Assembly (NCBI GenBank): GCA_964017195.1
Contig: OZ024897.1
Location: 6,180,360-6,244,359, forward strand
Origin: Siderastrea radians
Lineage: Eukaryota; Cnidaria; Anthozoa; Scleractinia; Rhizangiidae
Reading direction: 5' to 3'
Length of the DNA stretch: 64,000 nucleotides
In this document: piece by piece, positions 13,101 through 26,400 of the stretch
Layout: every line of letters begins with the position of its first letter
How positions within the stretch are numbered: the first letter of the stretch is position 1
The notes under the pieces: model-generated
What the model was told of the DNA's origin: nothing
Databases searched by the model: none
The model's input: only the letters and a program-made list of their open reading frames with translations
Translations under genes and position numbers: made by a program

Positions 13101-16100
13101 TCACGGTCTTGTTAAGGCCTGGCGAAACAGAGTTGCAAGGCGCAAGTTGATAACTTTTAACTTCCTTTTTTGGCCAGGAATTACGGGCTTTTGCGACGAT
13201 TTCCCCTCATTCTGATCAACTCAAATTCGCGCGCAAGATTTTTTTGGCGTCACAAGGTCGAAAAGGCCCATTAAACTTTTGTAAACATTATGGACCGGAG
13301 TGACTTCGAACAATCCGACTAATTGGTGCTACTTGCGTTTGAAACCACTTTCAGTCGGCCAGGGTTATTGTAATTTGTATAGCAGTGAAGTTCTCCGAAA
13401 AATTCACGACTTCCTATAAAATTTTGGGTACAATTCTGCGATAAAATAGTACTGAAAACTCACCTTGATCGCTCGCCATGTCATCCACCTGACAAAACAA
13501 ATTGGCGGAAATATGGCGGACTTTCGCAGGAAGACTGCATACCAAATGTAGTTTTTTCGGATCCGTCCCCCAAAGAAACGCACGGATCATGAATCCTAAA
13601 AATCCGGATTTAGATTTGATCTGATGTATCCACTCAGAGCGTGGATTCTTCAGATCACAAATCCCTGATTAATAATCCATTTTTGGATTTAGGTAAAAAA
13701 ACGCAAAATCCGTTTTTGGATACAAGAATCCGGATTTGGATATTCCCAAAGAAACGCACCCTTAGTCTTCGTTTAAGAAATTAATAATAAGGAAAAGTTA
13801 AGAGTATAAGGTACTAACAAAATTTTTTTCTTTAGATATTCAGTTTTTGGACTTGGATCCAGGCTCTATCCTAACTTCTGTGCCTTTGGTCATTTTGTGG
13901 ATGAGCGTCTCAGGGAGCTTGAGGCCTACACAATTATGACGATGGGGGAGGGGGACGAGTTGAGTGGTCAGGATGTGTCATTCAAAGAGTGGGCTAAGGA
14001 CGTGTTCCAGGTGACTTTACGTGCCATGCTGACAACCACACGCTTGTAAAAACCTAAGATTTTTTTTATCCGGGCCTGTAATCCATACCATTACTGAATG
14101 TTACCGAAAACTCTTTACATCGCTTACGCCCATCTCGATGCAACGCCACCCCTGAGCTTGTTTATAAAGCTGAGGCCCTTTCAAATATAGGCGAAACGCT
14201 TAAAAATAAACTCATTTCCGTTGATTTAGTGTCAATGATAAGCGAAAACTTATAAAAAACGCAAAGGTGTGGTCCAACTAAAACTATACGAAAACGTGAA
14301 TGTGTACATAAAGTTATGTCATATTTACTGTCAAGTGAAAACGCGTTTGCTTGCCGGACCTTATGTATGGCGTTGATTGATAACTACTCCAGTTCAATAA
14401 ACCGGAAAGGTAACGAGACTGCTGTTTATTTTCAGGCGGCTTGTGATACATTTGGCGTCAATGACGAATCCGCGAGCCAAGTGGTCAGTGATACACTAAA
14501 AAACATGACTACAGGCTGGTTTCCAGGCCTCTACCGTTGGGTACAAGATCGACGTAAAAACGTATGGGACTTGTGCTCTAGTAAGTCCTAATTGCTATTT
14601 TCATTTCAGTCAGTTGCTTCTTTTTTCTTTGCTGCAACTCTCGATTGATTGAATCTTTTGAATGCGTTTAGATCTCTCCAATATTTACAACAAGACAGTC
14701 TGCCCTGTAACTGTTATTTCAGTGACTGAGCTGCAGGCGAGGGAATCGAGGTATGATGTGGGAACAACGCAAAGGGTGGGGGGGGGGGGGGTGGGGAGAC
14801 TGTCGGAAACAAAGTTATCAGTGATATAATACCCTGGTTTTGGAAACTCCCTCCTTGTAGGTAAAAATGAATTCCCTTGATGTTAGTTTGAAAATATTTC
14901 TGATGAAATACTGAAGACAAAGTTGCTGCTTGGCTTTTCCAAGAAAACTTGATCTTTGCAGTAAGAATGGCGTTGGCAAAACCTGATTCAAATGATCAAA
15001 ATCATATCACCGAATTTGATGGCGCTTTTTATAAAATGCATAGATCTTGGGCAGCCGAGTGTCTGGAAGGGAGAACGGTCGTTTACAAGGCAATTTTTGA
15101 TGCCATTCTGGCTACGATGCCTCCTTTTGTTACTGCACATACGTTCTGCACATCTAAGGTCTGGTCCAAGATATTTGGGTTTCTTAAGGAATTTGCCCAC
15201 TAACACAACGGTATTTTGTGCTGTTTATGACTGTGGTAATAGCAGATCTTAGCAAGGGCTATTAGAATCCAATAAGGAAAATTGGGGTAACCATGCATTT
15301 TCAGATGAGCTTAAATTTGGAAAGAAAATGCCAGACATTCTTTATATTTTAAAATTTTTTTTGAATTGTGTTAAAGTAGCGCATGGCCCCCGTTCCTTTT
15401 CCAGCCACTGCTCAAAATTTAAAAATCATGAAAAAATCGTCGTAAAAATTGTCATAAAATTGCAACGATAATCGCAAGTTGAATTAGTAACACAGCTGGT
15501 TCGAAAAATCGCATCAAAAAGCGATTAAATTAGTCGTCCTTCATGGCAGCAGCCTAATGTTACATTTATCATACGCGGGAATAAACGCGTGGACACGAAA
15601 ATAAAACACACGGGGGAGGGAAGAGACTAGGGTCCATTCCCCCTTTCTCACTCAGTGTTCAACCACTTTGTTTTCGCCTTTGCTTTCCCACTTTCTCACG
15701 CTTTTGCGTGCATTGTAAGCATGCACATAAAGTACTAAGTCAAAGTCCTTTTAGCCACCACTGCCATGTTTTAAACCAGTTGTTACCCTTCATTCCTCAG
15801 TCGCTCAACTGTTTTGGTTACCTTGGACACTGGTGACAACAAAGAACTGACCTTTGAACCTGGAGATCACGTGGCAATATTTCCTGCCAACAAAAACAGT
15901 CTAGTGGAGGAATTGACTGACATGATGCACGATAAACCTGACCCAAACTGGCCGATCCGGCTTGAAGTCGCTCAAGCGAGTTCAGGTAAACCAAACACGT
16001 CTTCAACAAATCATAAAAATGACACACCATCCGTTGTCGCAGGAAAACAACCTATAATACTTGCAGTGCTCGAGGGTTGAGTGGTTGGAAAGGAGTTTTT

Positions 16101-17076
16101 GGACATACTTAGCCCTGAAGAAGACTAATTCTAGTCGAAATATTGGCCAATAAATTTGCCTTTGAGTCATAATCCAACCCTTCTCCTCGGTATTGTTTTA
16201 TTTTCACTTCAAGTAACGTCTGGCAGAAGTACCTACACAACAAGAGATCTGACATAAAAAGTACCTTCAGTACTTTGCAGTCAAATGCTTCATAGTCAGC
16301 CTGGGTGCTCTTCTAACTCCCCCCCCCCCTGAAAAAATTCTGAAGTTAATAACTTAAGGTAGAGTTGTAATGGGGCTATAGCTTTGTGCCTACAGCTTAC
16401 TATTTTGTAGTACGCAGATTGCTTTATGACATTGTCAGTTTTAGTCCCTCCCCGTTACGTTTGTGTTTAAAAACTATCAGTTCAGGCCGGTCATAATTTT
16501 AGAGAACCTCATTAACGCTTCTGGAAAACGGACCTCCGCCTGCCATACCTGGCCGTATTTGTATATGGCCAAATAGTGATGCAGTATTACTGAGCGTTGG
16601 CGGTCTTGTCCATAAAGACGGTTTTGTAGTATATGTCTTAAATGTGAAGGCTAGTTTATTTTTTTGTAGCCAATCCCGGTGGACCAAAAGTGTGGGAGCC
16701 TTTCAATCGTCTTTCCGTGGGGTGTACATTAAGAGAAGCGTTGACAAGATACCTCGACATTACAGGTGTACCTACACCACAGATGCTAAGCTATCTAGCA
16801 AAACTGGTATGTTTATTAACAAACCTGACTGGAACACTTAATCGACTACTCTCTCTTGAGGGGCTTTTCAGGCTCAATGAGTCAAAAACTGCAAAGTAAA
16901 CATAACAAAGTTAAGAGCCCCAACTGGAGGGAGACAAACCTACTGGTTGTTTACAAGCGTGACCAAGGAGTTGAACTTGCATTTTTAATATCGCGAGACA
17001 GGTCCATCTAGCGATCAGAGGGGGATCTGAACCCGGCCTTGTAACTACCACTGCGCCTAGCTGTTACTGTCTTTTT

Positions 17077-17131
<55 letters not shown>

Positions 17132-20100
17132 CATCGCCATCGCCACAGTCACCTTGTATAATTGAAAACATGTTTGTTCGTTGGACTATCGTACAAAGTT
17201 TTCTTTTTCCTAAACGATGGCCTCGTACTCTGAAAACTGCGAGAGGGATGGACTTCTGTTTGTTTTCTAACGTTGCGTGCGCGTTGTTTTAGGCAACAAG
17301 CCCAGTGGAGAAAAATGAGCTTGAAAGACTAAGCAAGGTAATTGGAAAATGTGTCAATTTTAATTTTATTTCGCTTTTCTATCGAGAACTGAATCACGAC
17401 ATGTTCTTTAACGGTTATTATGCAGGGTGATTCTCAATACGAGGATTGGGCTTTAAACAAAGAATGCAACATTCTCGAGACTCTGTGGGAGTTTCCCTCT
17501 GTGCAAGCGACCGCTGACTTGTTACTAACGCAGCTTCCAGCTCTGCAACCGGTGAGTACAATGTAACTCTGGGGAAAACGAAATATCAACTGGGTATCGC
17601 TTACACATTTTTTCCATTGAGTTAACTTAAGAAATTTCCTCGCAGGAGTTTTGATTCTACTAAATATTTATCAACCGAGGGCAAAAGTGATCTTCATTAG
17701 ATGAAAACGCCACAGTTTGTTCTTGTTTCTCTGAAAGTTGAAAAAACGAAAGTCGGAAAAAAGGCCTTATTTTGAGTTCTTATTTGAGGCTAAGGGTGCA
17801 AAATTTTGTTAACCAGGCATTACCGATCAATACCTTTTTGAAACTTACGGGGATAGAGACGTACGTATTTGCTCCATCTGCTGTATGGTTAGATCAATAA
17901 GTAGGCTGGCAGACCGCATAGTGGGTCAAATGGTCGGGTCATTTGGCGGTGACGTTAAACCGATGGTTTAACACCTCGACACTCTTTATTAGTAGGGGAC
18001 GTCAGCATGCATTTTCTCCTCACTGTTCTTCATATGTTTCTTATGGTACTAGATGGGAGAATATGCTTAAAAATCAAGTGATCTTATCTCTGATTATCAT
18101 TTTCTTTATTCTTATGACTTGTACGTTTGACCAAGTGGTGATATTGCGAGGAGAAATTAGATGCTTGTCACTATTAGGGCTTAAAGTGTTAAACAACCCA
18201 CATCACTGCTCGTAAAGAGTAGGAGACCTAGTCCTCGTTATTACGGTCTGGACTGTTATTATTCATTCATAGGTTAATTAGGTGGGTGGGTGACATCACT
18301 AATGGACTTATACAGTCGCCATAAGCGCGTTTACTTCCCGGGGAGGTACTCCCCGAAAATTAGGTGGGGGTGTATGTCGCGCTTCTGGAATCTCTTACCC
18401 TATTTCAGACAAAAATATGTGATTTTCCCTACCCTATTTCAGACCAGGCCTTTAACCTAGCTATTTAGTTCGCGTAAACATTTGAGAAGGGCTTCAAAAT
18501 TCCGACGTTAATCAAACCGCATTTCTCGGGAGAAGAAAATAAATAAAAAGGTTGCTCCTTTTTTAACACCATACCCAATTCCAGATCAGAGTGCACCAAA
18601 CCTCACCCTATTTCAGACCAAAATGGTCAAAATCTATACCCTATTTCAGACCAAAAAGGCTAAAAAACCATACCCTTTGGCGCCGCACATATCTATATAG
18701 CCTATATAAGGGAGTAGCCCCCGGGGGGTTGGTTTACTTGCCTACGAGTAATCCCACCCCTCATTAAAAAGTTTAGCACATCCGAACATTTGCATGTGAA
18801 AATTGCCCTGCTAGAATAGCACTGTCATTACCCTGACCGTTTGGGATTTTATATCCGTCTAGCTGTGGTAGTAGATTTATACCACTAGTTAAGTAGCTTT
18901 ATAATAATCTTCTTTCTTCCCCTTGGCTTGTAGCGATTCTTTTCAATATCGTCCTCCCCTGATGTCCATACAAACGAAATTCACATTACAGCAGTGGTGA
19001 TTGAATATCGCAAGAGAGGTATGAAAATCAGCACCCGCACACGGCAGAATAGCGCGTGCGGAATAGGTTGCCAGACATGATTAAGACGATTAAGAATAAA
19101 ACACAAACAGCGGTAGTAAACATGGTAAATAAACGCATTTTGATAAACTTGACGTTTTGTATGCTAGACAACTATATAAACAGTTTTCAGACACTGTAAC
19201 GGTTACTTTTGAAAATGTATGTTGTCTGGCATACGAAACGTCAAGTTTATCAAAATGCGTTTATTTACCATGATTATCACCGCTGTTTGTGTTTTATTCT
19301 TAATCAAGCTGCGATGGCCTAAGAACAAAAGTTTGTATGATTAAGACGATTTCCGCTCAACGTTCGAGCGATAAGTGCAAAAATTGTTTACTTAAAAAAA
19401 ACTACTCGTAGGACGGTATTAAACATTTTGAATACTATTTGGAACATCTCACTTAAATTTACTTCTCCAAGTGACCCGGCGATTAAACTCTCAAGCATTC
19501 TCGAGAAAATTAATGTCAAATCTCGAATCTCGTAAAAATATGCTAAAAACGGGCGCCATTTTGTTTTGAACTAACATGAAGCGTCTTTTTAATTAAAATA
19601 TGAATAACTTCAAATTCAATTTTCTCTTGCGGGGTCAGCCTTGGAGCTTAGTGTTGATAACTTCTTTTTAACTTTTACCATGCTGGGAGTATTTTTTGGT
19701 AACTTTATTTTTGTACTTATTGCTCGAACGTTCAGTGGAAATCGCCTTAAACATCGATAGCAGTTGGGTTTCTGTTTTCTTTAGGCGCTTCCCATACGAA
19801 AGCCTTGTGCAGAAGGGTGTAACCTATCAGAGTAACTCATTCAGCCAAACTCATGCATTATCAATACCCACCACAAGAGTACTTTCCAGAGCTTTTAAAA
19901 CAACAAGAATTTCACAATCTTTGTTGTGGGTTGTAGGTGTGTTCAAGAGGGGGGGGGGGGGGGCTTCCAGTTAGCAGTTACTGGTCTATCAGTAGACGTT
20001 TGATCGCATTAATTACTTTGTTGAAGGCTCTTTTGGATATATTGTCTCGCAGGTTAACATTACTTCCTCATTGCAGTGATCTTGTTTTCACAGGAGGTCA

Positions 20101-20382
20101 AGGTCCACTTCATCATGGCGTATGCTCAAAGTGGCTCAAGGGCCTCAAACGTGGGGACATAGTACCTTGTTACATCAGACAGTGAGTTTTGTCTTGCTAC
20201 ATTGGCAAGGAAAATAACATTTATTTTCTCATTCATTAATAAATTCATTCATTCACTCACTCACCCACTCATTCACTCACTCACTCACTCCCTCACTCAC
20301 TCACTCACTCACTCACTCACTCACTCACTCACTCACTCAGTCATTCATTCATTCATTCATTCATTCATTCGTTCAATCATTG

Positions 20383-20417
<35 letters not shown>

Positions 20418-23400
20418 TGATCGATCGATCAATCAATCAAGCAAGCAAGCAATCACAAAAGGTACATGTGAAATGAAATAAGTGCAGGCAATTAGTTCAG
20501 CAACTAATACCAATTTTTTTGCTTACATTAGTGCCCCGTCCTTCCATCTTCCAGTTGATAGCTCGGTTCCTGTGATCCTAATAGGGAATGGCACGGGAAT
20601 CGCTCCTTTCCGTGCTTTCTGGCAGCAGAGGATGTTTGATACCAACAACAAATGTCCGCCTGAATCATCAATAACAGGACAAAGGCAGTGGGGAGACATG
20701 CGGCTGATTTTCGGCTGCAGAAACTCGCGCCTTGATGACATCTATCGTCATGAAACTGATGAAGCTGTTAAAAGTAAAGTATTAACCACTGTGACAACGG
20801 CGTATTCCAGAGAAGAAGGAAAACCCAAGGTACCATTAACCCTTTAAGGCCTGATATGAAAAATGCATATTCTCCTTACTCTTCTCCATACATTTCTTAT
20901 GGAACTAGTAAGGAGAATTTGTCTAAATATCAAGACATCTTATCATTGGTGATAAGTTTCCTTATTCTTATCACTCGAATGTTTGAACAGGCAGTGATGA
21001 TATAAAGAGAAATTTCATTTTCGTCACTGTTACAGCTGGAAAAAAAAACTGGAAGGGGAAGAGTGAAAGGTGCAAAGAGAGGAAACAATGAAATGACGGT
21101 GAAATATTGGTAAGGACTTACAACAAACGGTTGTATTTTCAAAATAAAAGGTGTTCAAATGATTTTGGTAGCCTTCTTCTGAAAGAGGTATTTAAAAACA
21201 CTTTCAAACTTAGGTCAAGTGATGTGGTTCTTCTTGTTCAGTTTGTTACGTTTATTCTCTACAAGTTGCTCCACAAGGATAGTTCTAGCCTTTGAGTCTG
21301 TGGATAAAATCCTAAAGTGTGACATTCAAATGAAAGCTGTTGAGCAGTACTTTACTGTGGTACTGTTTATCATGCTGTACAAGGAGGTTCTAACTTTTGA
21401 GTCTGTGGATGAAATCCTAAAGTGTGACCATTCAAATGAAAGCTACTGAGCAGTACTTCCCAGTGGAGCTGCCGAATTATTAACTGTGCAGGGCGGCTCT
21501 AACTTTCGAGTCTGTGGAGGAACCCTTTAGTGTGACCATTCAAATGAAAGCTATTGACTAGCACTTTCCTGTGCTGCTGTTTATCATGCTGTACAAGGTG
21601 GTTCTAACTTTTGAGTCTGTGGATGAAATCCTAAAGTGTGACCATTCAAATGAAAGCTACTGACTAGCACTTTCCTGTGCTGCTATTTATCATGCTGTAC
21701 AAGGTGGCTCTAACTTTTGAGTCTGAGGATGGAATCCTAAAGTGTGACCATTTAAGTGAAAGCTATTGAGCAGTACTTTCCTGTGGTACTGTTTATTATG
21801 CTATGCAAGTTGGTTCTAACTTTTGAGTCTGTGGAAGAAATCCTAAAGTGTGACCATTCAAATGAAAGCTATTGAGAGGTTCTTTCCTGTGGTGCTGTTT
21901 ATTATGTTGTACAAGGTGGCTCTAACTTTTGAGGTACTGGGAAAAACTATCAAACTATCATGTGGCGTTATTTTTTGAGGGGGCGGGGGGGCATTTTTAA
22001 AATTTTCTTTTATTTTGATTTTGGGAGCTCTTTGGAATGAAAGAAATGGCTACAGTGGAACCTCGGTTTAACGAACCTCTATACAACGAAGCTCTCGGTA
22101 TAACGAAGACGATATTTTTCAGCCCAGTAATAGTGAAATGCATGGAAAAGAACCTCTTAACGAACCAATTACCCTAGTCTCTTGGCAATTCGTTAAATCG
22201 AGGTTCCACTGTATCAAAAAAAGAAACATTGCCGCTTTATTTGTCGTGCCTTGTTATGGTCTTGGCGCTATAAATCTCCAGAAACCTACTGTTCTTTCCC
22301 CTGTAGTTTTGCATGGCGCTTAGAGTATCACAGCGCATGTCTTTTTTTCACAGCAATACGTTCAAGATTTACTGAAGAAGGACTCCTCTGACATCGTTGA
22401 CTTGATACTCAACGGCAAAGCGCATGTGTATGTGTGTGGATCCGCTGCCATGGCTGAGGGTGTCAATAGCACTTTTCAGGTAAAATAATAATGGTAATGA
22501 TTAAACAACTCTATGGTTGCGTTCTTTTTAGTACGCGAAAATTTGATTGCGATTGCTCGAGCTTATACTCGAAATTGTCCACCGGCTTGACCGCCATCTC
22601 TAAAAGTAACGTGACAACAACCATAAATGGTAATCAGGGCTTTGTACTGTAAACACTGAGTTCAAATACTGTTGTGCATGATCACTGTTGTTCAGCAACA
22701 ATCATGTCATAATGGCTCTGTTTTTGACCAGTTGTATTTGACAAAGTGCCGTGGGATATGTGGAAAACGTATGATTGTCTAGCGATCCCATCGAGGGGAC
22801 ATAAGCGCAATATGGTCAAAGGCTTTGTCACAATATGATTGGTTACATGAAAGGGGCTATGACACCCTCTTTTGGTACTACTTTAAAACGTAAAAAGCTA
22901 TTATGAAAGCGAAAGAAACCCAAATATAATGGTGCAGTTTTGTTTAAAATTACTCTCTAGTTTTGTGATACCATAACTAGGCGTCTTTTGCTAGGAAAGG
23001 CAACGGGGAATTTGTTTTTCAAGTTCGTTCGCGCCTTAAAAACTCGCTAATTCAGGTTTATTCTCCTTTTGAGAAAATTACTTTAGATCCCTCTTGATGC
23101 TCTTGGGGCGTTTCGTATGGGGTGGGGGGCGGGGGAAGGCTCAGTATATTCCGTACAGTTTTGACCCAAAATCGTGGAAGTCCCTAAGACGTGGAAACCA
23201 GACAGAATTTCACGCACTTATAATTATGGGGCTTCCGACTTTTTCAGTGTCCTGAAGATTTAACAGACTAGGTGAATTTACGACCTAATATTCAAACATT
23301 GTTGCCATTAATTTTTGTCACTCATAAGTCGAACCATTAGTAAAAATAAAACAATTAACCGATGAGGTCACTACTTCCATACTCCTCTACAATGTAGTCA

Positions 23401-26400
23401 GCAATATCGTCCTACTATCGATTGTTAACTGCTATATTAACTATATGATTTGTTTATTTCTTGAGGTTGTGTAATGTTTTTTGTGTCTTCTGTTTTTTCT
23501 CCTACTCGAACAGGCTTTGATCTCGAATAACCTCAACTTGTCTCCCGAGGCAGCTTTGGATTTCGTTCACGAACTGAAGGTGAGTTGGCAAACAATTTTT
23601 TTATTTCTCAATACAATTGTTCCAGGATTATCGTTCGTCACGTGAATAATTTTTGCCGTGAATTGTCTGGTTGTCGACCCGGACTAGTACGGTTGTTGAC
23701 CCTGTCTAGAACAGACTACCTCCAATGACCCACCCTAGTAAGCTGGTGAACCAACTTGGAACAAACGCCACTGAGCAGCAGTTATCTGTTCCACTGATGC
23801 AAATGACCCAATATCAACGACATCAAAGGAAGAGAAAAGCAATAAACTTAACTGACAATTTTACTAACATGGATTGAAACACTTCAATCATTGAGTCTTG
23901 AAGGTCATAGTACGGTTTAAGAATATCCCTACTGATACAAAGGTATTTTTGCCCCTTTTACGACTATGTAGAAAGAGCAGATCTTCGCAAAGACTATCAT
24001 AATCCAAAAAGAAAATCGGGGGTATACGTAACAGCGCATTTTTCAGAGACAATTGGGCGTAAATTTGGAAAGAAAGTGGCGTAAATTCTTTGTATTTGAA
24101 AGCTTTTTTACTCACATTTTTCTTTTTGGATTTCAATAACCCTTGTTAAGATCTCCTTTTTCCCCATAATCATAGCCTTTGCAAAAATACCTCTGCATTA
24201 GCCGTCCTTAATTAATTAACCCTTTAAGGTGACTTGATCGAAATAAATGACGCGCTCTATGCCTCTCTAAAAACTCTAATAACATCGTCATTTCTCACTC
24301 GATTGCCTCGAAACTTTCGCATTTTACACACAATTTATCGAGGAATAATACATATATCAACACGTAGATGTAATCTTCGTTAATTTTGCGTGATTTTGCT
24401 TTTATCAAACACTACTTTTTTGATAAAACTGCCATTCTGAGCGCTACGCTTTGGTTTAAACTTCTGGAATCAGCTTATAATAACATCTTATCTTGGCTCT
24501 TCAAGTTTCCGCAAAATCGTAGGAACAGAAATCCCGGCACAATTTGAACGTCAAAATAACAACCCTAGACGGACTTCAAAGTTTGGACCGCTCCAGCACT
24601 TTCCAATTTTGACTGAAAAGCGTAATAACGCCAGATAAAGTAAGTTCAATGTATCGTTATAGTTAGTTCCAAACCGCATTTGGCTATCCGCAACGATGAA
24701 AAAGTTTGGGCGACTGTTATAAACTCACTTTCTGCATCAAAATATAACGAAGTCGCCAAATTCACGTTTTTCTGAATTATATGAAAACTAACCGGACGAA
24801 TTGACTAAAACTACTGGAACATGAAACTGAATCTTTTACACATACTTTGCGCTATTTTACTTTGCTGGGGCGGTCTTGGATTGGACTATATATTTTTTGA
24901 AAGTGATGCACTATCGAAACTCTGTTCTGTATACGGCTTTGTTGTTATCTGAATTCCACAATAGCGCTTATTTCCTTGTATTTGATGAGAATTTGAAGAA
25001 TTTACACATTGGCTAGGGGGGTGCATTGTCTATATTTGGTCGCTACATGCTTTGGTGGTTTTACGTGTCTATAATGTCATGCCAGGTGAAGGTTAAATCG
25101 TCATTTTGAGATATGCAAAAAAGTGTGTCGTCTGATATCAACATAGGATTTCATAGGATAATAATTGTTCCTTTGCTTTCAATTACCATGATCATGAAAT
25201 TATAGAGCAGATACGTAAAACCACCAAAGCGTGTAGCGACCAAACACCATCAATGCATCCCCCTAGCCAATGTGTAAATTCTTCAAATTCTGATCAAATG
25301 CAAGGAAATTTGCATAGCGCTATTGTGGAATTCAGATAACAACAAAGCCGTATACACAACAGAGTTTCGATAGTGCATCACTTTCAAAAAATATATTGTC
25401 CAAACCAAGACCGCCCCAGCAAAGTAAAATAGCGCAAAGTATGCGTAAAAAAACTCAGTTTCATGTTCCGGTAGTTTTATTCAATTCGTCCGGTTAGTTT
25501 TCATATAATTCAGAAAAACGTGACTTTGGCGACTTCGTTATATTTTTGTGCAGAAAGTGAGTTTATAATAGCCGCCCAGACTTTTTCATCGTTGCGGATA
25601 GCCAAATGCGGTTTGGAACTAACTAAAACGATACATTGAACTTACTTTATCTGGAGTTATTGCGCTTTTCAGTCAAATTTGCAAAGCGCTGGAGCAGTCC
25701 AAACTTTGAAGTCCGTCTAGGGTTGTTATTTTGACGTTCAAATTGTGCTGGGGATTTCTGTTCCTACGATTTTGCAGAAACTTGAAGAGTCAAGGTAAGA
25801 TGTTATTATAAGCTGATTCTAGAAGTTTAAACCAAATCGTAGCGCTCAGTTTTGTTAGAATAGCACTTTTATCAAAAAAGTAGTGTTCAATCAAAGTAAA
25901 ATCCCGCAAAATTAACGAAGAGTACATCTACGTGTTGATATACGTATTATTTCTCAATAAATTGTGTGCAAAATGCGAAAGTTTCAAGACAATCGAGTGA
26001 GAAAAGACGATGTTATTAGAGTTTTTAGAGGAATAGAGCGCGTCATTTATTTCGATCGAGTCACCTTAAGCCGTGATATAAAACTGCACATTCTCATTAC
26101 TGACCTCCATACATTTCTTATGAAACTAGTAGGGAGGATTTGTCTAAATATAAAGACATCCTATTCTCAGTGATCACTTCCTTTGTTCTTGTCACTTGAA
26201 TATTCAAACAAGTTGTGATCATGTGAAGAGAAATTTCATTTTCATCAGGGCTTAGGGCTTAAAGGGTTAACCAATCAGGTCAACAACCAGAGAAAGAAGT
26301 AACATCAACTGGCCATACACGATTTAGTTGACTCGGAAGATGAATTCCACTCAGGTTGTCATTAGTAAATCCGCTTATTGTAAGTATAAGGGTTCCTTGT

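Larger units (their letters stand above)
11491..14580 (+). other. NOS: NOS FMN (flavodoxin) domain exons
   Basis: Exons 11491-11635, 12117-12286, 13836-14010 and 14436-14580. Motifs: ATETGRSE (FMN phosphate), [13 protein letters not shown] (residues 295-307), [27 protein letters not shown], and AACDTFGV. Between SYLQSM (ends residue 317) and YSVFGLGSR (starts 331) there are only 13 residues. Constitutive vertebrate NOS carries an autoinhibitory loop of about 40-50 residues here, and inducible NOS does not. Intron 12287-13835 carries a 650-bp TA-flanked inverted-repeat element and a second repeat rich in GGATTT. Confidence 0.93.
14672..20181 (+). other. NOS: NOS FAD-binding / connecting domain exons
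   Basis: Exons 14672-14750, 15801-15985, 16670-16806, 17293-17337, 17426-17551, 18934-19018 and 20094-20181. Motifs: [66 protein letters not shown], where RxxSISSS contacts FAD (R628); and [14 protein letters not shown] (residues 658-669), the second FAD contact. Introns here carry polyG runs, an ATC microsatellite (17081), a decayed SINE (17004), a large TIR element (18339) and a hairpin element (19088). Confidence 0.93.

Noticed and set aside
14714..15252. Three overlapping ORFs after NOS exon 14672-14750
   Set aside because: They lie in the intron before exon 15801, carry no NOS motif and break the consistent exon phase.
17943..18215. 90-codon plus ORF in a NOS intron
   Set aside because: Mostly within a truncated MITE copy.
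20202..20420. ORF with HSLTHSLT repeats
   Set aside because: Translation of the tetranucleotide microsatellite in a NOS intron.
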